A DNA stretch of 14,486 nucleotides, from the NCBI GenBank assembly GCA_964235675.1, contig CAXSEA010000070.1, forward strand, positions 1-14,486, written 5' to 3'. The translations under genes and the position numbers were made by a program. Shown one piece after another: positions 6,951 through 13,909 of this stretch. Every line of letters begins with the position of its first letter. Positions within the stretch are counted from its first letter, which is position 1. Below the pieces are notes generated by a model that saw only the letters and a list, made by a program, of their open reading frames with translations, was not told the DNA's origin and ran no database searches. This DNA comes from CAXSEA01 sp964235675 (GTDB taxonomy: Bacteria; Armatimonadota; Armatimonadia; Armatimonadales; Capsulimonadaceae).

Positions 6951-7026
6951 GCCGAACGCGACCATAAAAGAGTCAGCGCGCGGGAACGGTCAAAATCGAG
7001 CCGGATTCAAAGTGTTTACGAGCAAA

Positions 7027-7056
7027 GTCAAACAAATGAGCTTTAATTTGTTTGAC
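7027..7056. repeat. Perfect 11-bp-arm AT-rich inverted repeat, possible operator
   Basis: gtcaaacaaat (7027-7037) and atttgtttgac (7046-7056) are perfect reverse complements across the 8-bp spacer gagcttta. The right arm contains TTGAC of a -35-like hexamer. Low GC and the lack of a T run make a terminator less likely than a dimeric regulator site. No regulator gene is adjacent. Confidence 0.6.
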
Positions 7057-7086
7057 AAGACGGTAAAATAATTATCAGTATATACT
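7052..7086 (+). promoter_or_regulatory. Possible promoter elements for the cyclic-di-GMP gene
   Basis: A consensus TTGACA lies at 7052-7057 and TATACT at 7081-7086, but the 23-bp spacing is too long for a standard sigma-70 pair. A weak alternative -10, TATCAG, lies at 7073-7078 with a 15-bp spacer. The perfect palindrome agtatatact occupies 7077-7086. One of these may serve a regulator rather than polymerase. Confidence 0.3.
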
Positions 7087-7207
7087 AATGCCGTAGAACA
7101 CCTGCGGGTTGGAGCCATTAAAGTGCCGCCTAAGACAGTACCTTGTATCAATCATGCCGTTCTTCGTTCCTACAATTAAATACTTTACGCCGACTCGTTT
7201 ATGAATT

Positions 7208-9343
7208 ATGTCTTATCCCATCCCCGATTCGGAGGCTGCCCACCTGCCATGGCTGGAGAAGAGCCGTTTGCTTGATGCGCCGCGCGATTTCTACTTCGAC
7301 GAAATAACTCAGTTCGCTACGAAGCTCTTCGTCGTTCCAATCGCAGCGATTTCACTGTTCGACGGGAAACGCCAGTGGTTTAAATCGGTTGTCGGCTTAG
7401 ATGTATCGGGGGCGGCCCGTGACCTTTCGTTCTTCACGCATGCGGTCGCTCAGGCCGGCGTTCTTGTTGTTCCCGATGCGACTCAGGACGCCCGTTTTGC
7501 TGAGAATCCGCTGGTGACCGGCGAAGTCGGCATCCGGTTCTACGCGGACGCTCCGCTGGTCACATCCGACAGCGTTCTTCTCGGCTCGCTTTGCATCATC
7601 GACTACTTTCCACGCGACTTATCGGAAGAGAAGCAAAGCCTGCTTAAAATGCTGGCTCACCAAATCTCGACTCGGCTGGAGCTATACAGGCGCATTGCGG
7701 ATCAAGAACGGCTGGCTGCCGAACGAGCGGTGATGGAGCGGCGGTTGGCGGAATCGAAGCAGAAGTACCGGTCTCTATTCGAGTACAACTCGAATGCGGT
7801 GTTTACACTGGATTTGGAGGGCTATTTTATCAGCGCGAACGCCGCCAGCGAAACGTTAGCGGGTTTCGCGGAAGCAGGCGTCATCGGAAAGCACTTCAAA
7901 ACGCTGGTTTCCGATGTGGAGAAAGCGAGTGCCGGGGAGAAGTTTGTCGAAGTGACGGGAGGAAGAACGGTTACTTTTGAAACCGTTCTCACGCAACGCG
8001 GCGGCGCGGAAATTTGCGTCCTTGTCACTGCGAGCCCGTTGGTCGTAGACGGGAAGGTAGTCGGCGCACTTGGAATCGTCAAGGATATCACGGAGCGAGT
8101 TCGGCTGCAGGAACAGAGGGCGCGGGAGCTGACGGAGGCAAAAGAGCGGGCTGACCGCGATCCACTGACCGGGCTGCTCAACCACCGGGCGTTTTACAAG
8201 CGCTTGCAGGAAGAGACGGACAGGGCGCGGCGGACGGGGACTTCGGTGGCCGTGGCAATGATCGATTTAGATAACTTCAAGTTTTTCAACGAGGTGTACG
8301 GGCATGCCACCGGCGACGGAGTTTTGTGCCAGCTGGCACGGCGTTTGAAGGAAGTGTGCCGCTCTTATGATATTGTCTCGCGCTTTGGGGGTGACGAGTT
8401 CGCGTTGCTGCTGCCGGAGGTGTCGAGCCGGCTGGAAGAATACGCCGACGTTTATCCAAACCCCGGCAGCGATCCGGCGGCCGCGATCTGCGCACGCCTG
8501 CACAAAGACATGATGGGGCTGACATTCCAGCCCAGCGACAGATCTAGCTCCATTCCCCTAACGATATCTATCGGACTGGCGCTGTTTCCGCAGGATGGCG
8601 GCGGCGGCGGCGGTGGAGTTGGCGGCGATCGGTTGAATGTGGTGAGAGCGGCGAGCGAGAACTTGCGGCGCGTGAAAAGCGGCATCAGTACGGAGTACAA
8701 AGCCGAGAAGGTGCGGGCCATGGCCCGCAGCAAGATAGCGAGCTTCACGATGCTGGAATCGCTAGTGATTGCCGTGGACACGAAAGACCGGTATACGCGC
8801 CACCATTCAGAGGACGTTATGACGCACAGCCTCGCGATTGCTCAACGGCTTGGGATGAGCGAGGATGAGCAAGAAGTGATTGCGGTGGCGGCGCTGCTGC
8901 ATGACGTCGGTAAGATCGGAGTGCCGGATTTTATTTTGCGCAAGCCCGGAGCGCTGACTGGCGATGAGTTCGATGCTATCCGTCAGCATCCGCAGATCGG
9001 CGCGGTGATCGTGGCGGCGGTGGCCGGGCTGGAAAGCGCGTTGGATTCGGTGCGCCACCATCATGAGCGCTGGGATGGAGCCGGCTATCCCGACCGGCTG
9101 CGCGGCGAGCAGATTCCCCTGCACGCCCGGATTATGGCTGTCGCGGACGCCTATTCCGCATTGACCATGGATCGGCCTTATCGGCAGGGCCGGAGCCACG
9201 ACGCGGCGCTGGCAGTTCTGAAGGACGGCTCCGGGAGCCAGTGGGACGCGCAGTGTATCGAGGCGTTTTGTGGAGCCTTCGGCAATCGTCGGGGCAACGA
9301 AGCAAGCGAGTTGGGGGTCGGTTCTTCCACGCACGTGGCTTAG
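7208..9343 (+). CDS. GAF-PAS-GGDEF-HD-GYP cyclic-di-GMP synthase/phosphodiesterase
   Basis: The 711-residue protein has no membrane segment. It has an N-terminal GAF (about 20-160), a coiled linker, a PAS (about 184-300), a GGDEF (about 315-495) and an HD-GYP (about 515-695). The GGDEF signature is intact (RFGGDEF, 392-398), as are the metal-binding Asp353 region (MIDLDNF) and an RxxD inhibitory-site motif (RSYD, 385-388). The HD-GYP has HDVGKIG (565-571), HHHERWDGAGYPD (617-629) and AVADAYSALT. The protein should therefore be able both to make cyclic di-GMP from GTP and to hydrolyse it, with GAF and PAS as input. The end of GGDEF is unusual: a Gly run (464-470) and AASENLRRVK replace the usual AD-x-A-x-Y-x-AK helix. 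Expression is probably independent, driven from the divergent region. No Shine-Dalgarno is seen, and an out-of-frame ATG at 7201 precedes the start. Confidence 0.93.
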   Translation: MSYPIPDSEAAHLPWLEKSRLLDAPRDFYFDEITQFATKLFVVPIAAISLFDGKRQWFKSVVGLDVSGAARDLSFFTHAVAQAGVLVVPDATQDARFAENPLVTGEVGIRFYADAPLVTSDSVLLGSLCIIDYFPRDLSEEKQSLLKMLAHQISTRLELYRRIADQERLAAERAVMERRLAESKQKYRSLFEYNSNAVFTLDLEGYFISANAASETLAGFAEAGVIGKHFKTLVSDVEKASAGEKFVEVTGGRTVTFETVLTQRGGAEICVLVTASPLVVDGKVVGALGIVKDITERVRLQEQRARELTEAKERADRDPLTGLLNHRAFYKRLQEETDRARRTGTSVAVAMIDLDNFKFFNEVYGHATGDGVLCQLARRLKEVCRSYDIVSRFGGDEFALLLPEVSSRLEEYADVYPNPGSDPAAAICARLHKDMMGLTFQPSDRSSSIPLTISIGLALFPQDGGGGGGGVGGDRLNVVRAASENLRRVKSGISTEYKAEKVRAMARSKIASFTMLESLVIAVDTKDRYTRHHSEDVMTHSLAIAQRLGMSEDEQEVIAVAALLHDVGKIGVPDFILRKPGALTGDEFDAIRQHPQIGAVIVAAVAGLESALDSVRHHHERWDGAGYPDRLRGEQIPLHARIMAVADAYSALTMDRPYRQGRSHDAALAVLKDGSGSQWDAQCIEAFCGAFGNRRGNEASELGVGSSTHVA
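8712..8729. repeat. Perfect 18-bp palindrome inside the GGDEF/HD-GYP linker
   Basis: tgcgggccatggcccgca equals its own reverse complement. It encodes Val-Arg-Ala-Met-Ala-Arg between the two catalytic domains. It may be chance in GC-rich coding DNA. Confidence 0.6.
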
Positions 9344-9354
9344 GATCGAGAAAC

Positions 9355-11358
9355 TTACGCGCCCGACGCGATGTCGGCGTAGGTTTGCGCTTCTTCCCAG
9401 GCAATAATGGCCTGCTCCAGGGTGATTTGCACTTCGCCGTGGCGCTTTGCCAGGGTGACGGCGTCGTCGGAGGGGCGGGATAAGGCGGTGACGATTTGGG
9501 ATAGCTCTTCTTCCAGCATCGCCACTTTGCCTTCGGCGGCGTCGAGGTCGGCCTGGGCGCGGCGGCGCTCCTTGGAGAGCTGGTGGGCGTTCATCGCTCT
9601 GAGCTTGTCGAGCGCCGGATTCGATGCGCCGTTTGCATGAGCGCCGTTGCCGTTAAAGTGGGGCGCGGATGTTCCATTGCCGGACGGCTGCTTGCCGTTA
9701 CCGTTAGTGCTGCCATTGGCGGAGGGTTGTGGCAGGGCGTTTTTTTCGCGGAGGCGGCGGTATTCCTCGTAGGGGGCCTCGAAGACGCGGGCGTGGCCTT
9801 CGGCGACTTCGACGGTGCGCTTGGTGACTTGCTCCAGCAGGTAGCGGTCGTGGGAGACGAGGATGAGCGCGCCGTCGTAGCCTTGGAGCATCTGGCCGAG
9901 GGCTTCGCGGGATTCTAGGTCTAGGTGGTTAGTGGGCTCGTCGAGGATGAGCAAGTTGGGCTGCATGTAGGTGATTTGGGCGAGGCTAAGCTTGTTTTTC
10001 TCGCCGCCGGAGAGGCTGCGGACGGGGCGGAAGACGTCCTCGCCGCTGAACAGGAAGCGGCCGAGATAGGTGCGGGCGGCTTCGGCGGTGAGGCCGCCCA
10101 TGTCGAGCATGTTTTCGAGCACGCTGCGGTCGAGGTCAAGATCAGCGACGTCCTGGGCGAAGTAGCCGGTAGTGACGTTGTGGCCGAGGCGCACCATGCC
10201 GGAGGTGGCGTCCTCGCGGTCCATCAGCACTTTGATGAGCGTGGATTTGCCGGCTCCGTTCGGGCCGACTACCCCTACCCGCTCGCCACGCTCGATGGTG
10301 ACGGTGAGATTGTCGAACAGGGTTCGGTCTCCGAATTTTTTAGCGAGGCGCTCGGTCATGAGCACTTCGCGTCCGCTGGCTTCGCCGGCGCGGATAGTCA
10401 TCTTGGCGGATTTTTGCCCGGATAAGGGCGCGTCGGTCATGTTGGCTTTAATGCGCTCGGCCCATTTGAAGCGCGACCAGGCCTGATTTTTCTTTGTGGG
10501 GGTATTTTTCCACTTCTCGAAAAATTGGGTGAGGCGCTCCACTTCGGCGACTTCGCGGGCGTGCTGCTCGGCGGCGCGGACTTCGCGCTCCATCTTGGTT
10601 TTCAGAAATTGGGTGACGTTGCCGTTGTAAACGGTGAGCTTGCGGTGCTCGATCTCGGCGACGGAAGTGACGACGCGGTCTAGGAACGTGCGGTCGTGGG
10701 AGACGACGACGAGCGCGCCGCCCCAGTTGCGGAGAAACGATTCGAGCCATTCGGTGGCGTCGATATCGAGGTGGTTGGTGGGCTCGTCGAGGAGCAATAC
10801 GTCGGGGGCGGAGAGCAGCAGGCGGGCGATGGCGAGGCGGGTTTTCTCGCCGCCGGAAAGCCGGGCGCAGGATTTTTGCTGGTCGGACTCGCTGAAGCCG
10901 AGGCGCTTGAGGACTCCGGGAACGTCGCGGAGCTGGTCGAAGCCGCCCATGATCTCGAAGCGCTCGCGAAGCTGGCCGTACTCTTGCATGGCGGCGTCCT
11001 GCTCGTGGGCATGGCCGGAGTGGGCGGCGTCGGACATGAGCGCGGTCAACTCGGCGAGACGCGCTTCCATCTTGCGTACCCAGCCGAAAGCTTCCTCGGC
11101 TTCCTCGAGGACGGTGCGCTCGGAATTGACGACGTCTTCCTGCCGCAGGTAGCCGGGGCGCACGCCTTTGGCGAACTTGGCGGTGCCCTTGTCGGCTTCC
11201 ACGACTCCGGTGAGGATGCGCAGCAGGGTGGTTTTGCCGGTGCCGTTGCGTCCAACGAGGCCCAGCTTCTGCCCCCACCCCAGCGTGAAGCTGACTCGCT
11301 CGAACAGGGTATCGGTGCCGTAGGTTTTTTCTAGATTCTCCGCCATCAGGACTGTCAT
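9355..11358 (-). CDS. ABC-F family ATPase with Asn/Gly-rich linker and C-terminal coiled coil
   Basis: The 667-residue protein has two ABC domains and no membrane segment. Domain 1 has Walker A GRNGTGKT (36-43), signature LSGGE (167-171) and Walker B LLLDEPTNHLD (188-198). Domain 2 has GPNGAGKS (365-372), LSGGE (449-453) and LILDEPTNHLD (470-480). The interdomain linker (about 240-325) is the charged helical ABC-F P-site interaction region. After domain 2 comes a low-complexity Asn/Gly/Ser linker (about 545-580), then a charged coiled coil (about 582-655) like that of Uup or YdiF proteins. ABC-F proteins act on ribosomes, either relieving stalls or protecting against antibiotics; the subgroup cannot be fixed from sequence alone. 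Catalytic Glu residues are present. It converges on the cyclic-di-GMP gene with an 11-bp gap. The start is the first Met; Met5 is possible, and only a weak AGG is seen upstream. Confidence 0.95.
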   Translation of the reverse strand: MTVLMAENLEKTYGTDTLFERVSFTLGWGQKLGLVGRNGTGKTTLLRILTGVVEADKGTAKFAKGVRPGYLRQEDVVNSERTVLEEAEEAFGWVRKMEARLAELTALMSDAAHSGHAHEQDAAMQEYGQLRERFEIMGGFDQLRDVPGVLKRLGFSESDQQKSCARLSGGEKTRLAIARLLLSAPDVLLLDEPTNHLDIDATEWLESFLRNWGGALVVVSHDRTFLDRVVTSVAEIEHRKLTVYNGNVTQFLKTKMEREVRAAEQHAREVAEVERLTQFFEKWKNTPTKKNQAWSRFKWAERIKANMTDAPLSGQKSAKMTIRAGEASGREVLMTERLAKKFGDRTLFDNLTVTIERGERVGVVGPNGAGKSTLIKVLMDREDATSGMVRLGHNVTTGYFAQDVADLDLDRSVLENMLDMGGLTAEAARTYLGRFLFSGEDVFRPVRSLSGGEKNKLSLAQITYMQPNLLILDEPTNHLDLESREALGQMLQGYDGALILVSHDRYLLEQVTKRTVEVAEGHARVFEAPYEEYRRLREKNALPQPSANGSTNGNGKQPSGNGTSAPHFNGNGAHANGASNPALDKLRAMNAHQLSKERRRAQADLDAAEGKVAMLEEELSQIVTALSRPSDDAVTLAKRHGEVQITLEQAIIAWEEAQTYADIASGA

Positions 11359-11470
11359 GGATACAGTTTACCTGGGGCGCCCCATCCGGCCTCTCGGCCA
11401 CCTTCCCTGAAAGGGAAAGAAAGTTTTAAAGCTTGTTGTTGGTCAAGCGTTAAGCAGGAACATTGCTGGA

Positions 11471-11566
11471 GAGAGTTCCTTCCCTACAAAGGGTTTAGGA
11501 AAAGTCCTGATGACAGGGTAGTTCTGGTTCCCCTCCATTTCTATGGATGGATTAGGGAAGGTCGGG
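11471..11566 (-). repeat. Dispersed hairpin repeat, diverged inverted copy
   Basis: Read on the minus strand, this resembles 11607-11690. Its core, catccatagaaatggagggg, keeps the hairpin with two changes in one arm. A tail at 11483-11505 (acttttcctaaaccctttgt then agg) matches 20 of 23 bases of the other copy. Between core and tail it carries a longer unrelated spacer. It faces the other copy. Confidence 0.75.
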
Positions 11567-11606
11567 AGCGCTTCACAGCAGCTTCATTGATCTTGTCAGT
11601 CAGGAG

Positions 11607-11690
11607 TCCAGACCTCCCCCAGCCCCTCCATAGAAATGGAGGGGAGTTTAGATGACTTTTGCTAAACCCTCTGTAGAGGGGTGGCGAGAG
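11607..11690 (+). repeat. Dispersed hairpin repeat, copy B (two-hairpin form)
   Basis: The first 41 bp (11607-11647) are identical to 279-319, with the 9-bp stem at 11623-11631 and 11636-11644. A second module at 11655-11690 holds a short hairpin, ccctct-gt-agaggg. The element ends about 12 bp before the phosphatase stop codon, so it lies immediately 3' of that gene. Confidence 0.85.
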
Positions 11691-11701
11691 GCAGGATAGG
11701 G

Positions 11702-13336
11702 TCACGCAGCGAGTGTTTGTTCCGGAGTCGTCACGTCTAAATCGACGTCGAAGGTTTTCTTGAACGGCTCTTGCTGCGCCAGAGCGGCCCAGATTTCGAG
11801 GGCGGGGTCGGCGTTGGGCTTGAATTGCATGGCCATGATGACAGGGCCGCTTTTTTTGGGGCGGGTGAGGGTGACGCCGGTGACCAGGCCGAGGTGGCTG
11901 CGGTCGAGGGCTTCGGCGACTCGGACCAGGCACGAGAGGACGCGCACCATCTCCTGCTCGTATGGCGGGAGCGCGGCGTAGGCGGCGTTTTTTTGCTTGG
12001 GGAGGCCTTTGCGGTGGTAAAGGGCGATGAGAGCGATCACTTCGGTTTCGGTGTCGTTGAAGCCGAGCATCTCGGAATTGCGGATGAGATAGTAGGAGTG
12101 CTGATGGTGGCCCGTGTGGGAGACGAAAAAGCCGCTGTCATGGAGCAGAGCGCCGTAGGCGAGCATCTCGCGGGCATCAGGGCCGAGATTGTGCAGGCCG
12201 AGATCGCGAGTTTGGTCGAACATCGACTGAGCCAGCGCGATGACGTGGCGGGCGTGGTCTTCGTCGATTTGGGTGCGGCGGGCCAGACGACCGGTGCTGC
12301 GCTCGCGGACGGACAGCTCGCGAGTCGCCGGTTGGTCGGCGGTGGACATGTCGGTGCCGCGCGACGCGGCTTCGCGGAGCAGGTAATCGACGACAATTCC
12401 TTCGCGCAGGCCGCGCTCGCTGATGAAAATGGACTTTGCGCCGACTGTTTCCATGACGGTCTGGACGATGGCCGCGCCGGCGATGATGATGTCGGCGCGC
12501 TCCGGGGCGAGGCCGGGCACTTTTTTGCGCTGGTCGAGAGGTAGCTTGTTGAGAATCTGCGCGATCTCCTGGACTTCCGAAAGGTGCAGCTCGTAGTCGC
12601 GCATCGTGGACGGCGTCGGGGTGGGATTAACCAGGGCGGCGGCTCTGCGGCGTGCGGCGATTTCCGCCAGCGCCATGACCGTGCCCGACGAGCCAATCAT
12701 GCGGGTGAAGCCCTCGCGCTTGATGGCGCGGGAGGCAGGCTCGACGGTGCTGCGGACGGTTTTTTGGAGCAGCTGCCATTGCTCGGCCGTGATGGGTTTG
12801 GTTTGGTTTGGGATCACTTCGCCGGTAAGGCGGATCGCGCCCATTTTCAGGCTGTCCAGGAAGGCGTAGCGCTGCTTGTCGCCGACGATCAGCTCGGTGC
12901 TGCCGCCGCCGATATCCATCAGCAGGGCGCGTTCGGATTCGGGCAGATCGAGGCCGCTCATCACGCCTAAATAGATCAGGCGGGCTTCCTCGTGGCCGGA
13001 GATCACGCGAATTTCCACAAAGCCTCCAGAGGCTTTGCGGACTTGCTCGACGAGTTCGTCCTGGTTGGCGGCCTCGCGGGCGGCGGAAGTGGCTAGGGCA
13101 ATGACTTCGGTCGCGCCGAAGCCTTTGGCGATGTCGCCAAAGCGGGCGCAGACGCGAGTGCAGCGGTCGAGGGCTTCCTGGGTGAGGCGCTTACGGCCGC
13201 CGACAAATTCGCCTTCGCCGAGGCGAACGTACTCCTTGCTCTGGTCGAGCGTGGTCCAGCTGCCGTCGGGATGGATTTCCACCACGACGACTCGGACGGA
13301 GTGGGTGCCGATGTCGATTGCCGCGAGTACGTTCAT
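11702..13336 (-). CDS. ppx: Ppx/GppA-type exopolyphosphatase with C-terminal HD domain
   Basis: The 544-residue protein has two parts. The N-terminal ASKHA phosphatase (about 1-320) has phosphate-1 motif AIDIGTHSVR (6-15; Thr-His-Ser where Thr-Asn-Ser is usual), the catalytic-Glu region SGHEEAR (113-119), DIGGGSTEL (141-149), GSSGTV (215-220) and ISERGLREG (305-313). The C-terminal HD-like domain (about 355-510) has HARH (361-364), LLHDSG (397-402), H441 in ALYHRKG and D478 in AEALDRSHLG. The family removes phosphate from the ends of polyphosphate chains or converts pppGpp to ppGpp; which applies cannot be told here. The size suits Ppx (513 residues in E. coli). An AGAAGG element starts 16 bp upstream and supports the start. 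It may be cotranscribed with mutS and the lipoprotein gene, which lie upstream. Confidence 0.92.
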   Translation of the reverse strand: MNVLAAIDIGTHSVRVVVVEIHPDGSWTTLDQSKEYVRLGEGEFVGGRKRLTQEALDRCTRVCARFGDIAKGFGATEVIALATSAAREAANQDELVEQVRKASGGFVEIRVISGHEEARLIYLGVMSGLDLPESERALLMDIGGGSTELIVGDKQRYAFLDSLKMGAIRLTGEVIPNQTKPITAEQWQLLQKTVRSTVEPASRAIKREGFTRMIGSSGTVMALAEIAARRRAAALVNPTPTPSTMRDYELHLSEVQEIAQILNKLPLDQRKKVPGLAPERADIIIAGAAIVQTVMETVGAKSIFISERGLREGIVVDYLLREAASRGTDMSTADQPATRELSVRERSTGRLARRTQIDEDHARHVIALAQSMFDQTRDLGLHNLGPDAREMLAYGALLHDSGFFVSHTGHHQHSYYLIRNSEMLGFNDTETEVIALIALYHRKGLPKQKNAAYAALPPYEQEMVRVLSCLVRVAEALDRSHLGLVTGVTLTRPKKSGPVIMAMQFKPNADPALEIWAALAQQEPFKKTFDVDLDVTTPEQTLAA

Positions 13337-13338
13337 AG

Positions 13339-13381
13339 ATGCGCTGCCTTCTATCTTAAATTATTGCGTGTTAAAGCGCAT
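13339..13381. repeat. Inverted repeat in the phosphatase gene leader
   Basis: atgcgct (13339-13345) and agcgcat (13375-13381) are perfect 7-bp arms separated by 29 nt. In the transcript the 3' arm ends 2 nt before the ATG, and the AAGG element would lie in the loop. A role in translation is possible but weakly supported. Confidence 0.35.
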
Positions 13382-13418
13382 TTGTACCCGCAATGACAAC
13401 CGGAAGCGTTTGGGGATG

Positions 13419-13865
13419 TTAGTCCAAAGCGTCCAAATAGACGTAAGCAATTTGGGTACTTGGGTCGTACGAAATGTAAGCAGTACCTTCATGGAACGTC
13501 GGGTCGTGCAAAGTTGAGGATTCCAGGAACAAGGTCGGATGACCGGCCAGAGGAGTCCACCAAGGCATGTCTGACCGAGTACCTAAACCGCTACCAATCC
13601 CTCGTATGTAGCCAGTTCGTGACGTGAGATGACCGCCCCCGCCAGTAAGCGAAAGCAAGTCGGGCTGCCTAATTTGAACACGCAAATAGATAGTTTCGGC
13701 GTCGCGATTATCTAAGTCGTCGTCGGTCTGCAATACGGTTGCACCTTTCGGCGGCGGCTGTCCGAAAACTGTTCTGAAGGCATTAGCGGCAGAAATTGAG
13801 TTCCCGCTGCATCCCGCTAAGAATGATGCTGAAAATAGAAGGATGATAATGCTAGCAGCTTTCAT
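13419..13865 (-). CDS. Small predicted lipoprotein, unknown function
   Basis: The 148-residue protein starts MKAASIIILLFSASFLAGCS. This is a textbook type II signal peptide with the lipobox LAGC and the lipidated Cys at 19. The mature part is soluble, with LQTDDDLDNRDAETIYLRVQI (45-65), a Gly-rich stretch (75-79), an aromatic/Pro patch (MPWWTPL, 99-105) and a beta-rich end (TAYISYDPSTQIAYVYLDALD). I do not recognise the family and see no catalytic motif. It lies between mutS (44 bp upstream) and the phosphatase (82 bp downstream), all on the same strand. Its DNA is visibly less GC-rich than its neighbours, which suggests either a fast-evolving gene or later arrival. AGGAAAG is found upstream but 15 nt from the ATG, so the start is moderately certain. 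It is probably anchored in a membrane facing outward. Confidence 0.75.
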   Translation of the reverse strand: MKAASIIILLFSASFLAGCSGNSISAANAFRTVFGQPPPKGATVLQTDDDLDNRDAETIYLRVQIRQPDLLSLTGGGGHLTSRTGYIRGIGSGLGTRSDMPWWTPLAGHPTLFLESSTLHDPTFHEGTAYISYDPSTQIAYVYLDALD

Positions 13866-13909
13866 TCGCCGGATTTCACACTTTCCTGATACCAGAAGCG
13901 TTAGAGGAA

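Larger units (their letters stand above)
6912..6957. repeat. Spaced inverted repeat around the pyk -10 region
   Basis: gttcggc (6912-6918) and gccgaac (6951-6957) are perfect 7-bp arms separated by 32 bp. They nearly symmetrically enclose palindromic site 2 and also enclose the pyk -10 element. Confidence 0.5.
6840..7207. promoter_or_regulatory. Divergent regulatory region between pyk and the cyclic-di-GMP gene
   Basis: This 368-bp region is clearly more AT-rich than its flanks and has no credible gene. It contains a pyk -10 element, two copies of an 11-bp palindromic site, a spaced inverted repeat bracketing the pyk -10, an 11-bp-arm inverted repeat, a TTGACA and a perfect 10-bp palindrome. 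I looked for the conserved features of a GEMM cyclic-di-GMP riboswitch and did not find them. Confidence 0.75.
11359..11701. other. Intergenic region occupied by an inverted repeat pair
   Basis: This 343-bp stretch lies downstream of the phosphatase and upstream of the ABC-F gene. Most of 11471-11690 is made of two opposed copies of a two-hairpin repeat with a 40-bp spacer. No gene, T-tailed terminator or strong promoter is recognised. The ABC-F promoter is presumably at 11359-11470, which is fairly AT-rich around 11411-11460. Confidence 0.65.

Noticed and set aside
7087..7207. Possible cyclic-di-GMP (GEMM) riboswitch before the GGDEF/HD-GYP gene
   Set aside because: The conserved GEMM core and receptor helix are not present; only scattered similarity to short motifs was seen.
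10448..11401. 317-codon minus-strand frame overlapping the ABC-F gene
   Set aside because: Arg/Pro/His-rich shadow in another frame of the same strand; the ABC-F frame holds all expected motifs.
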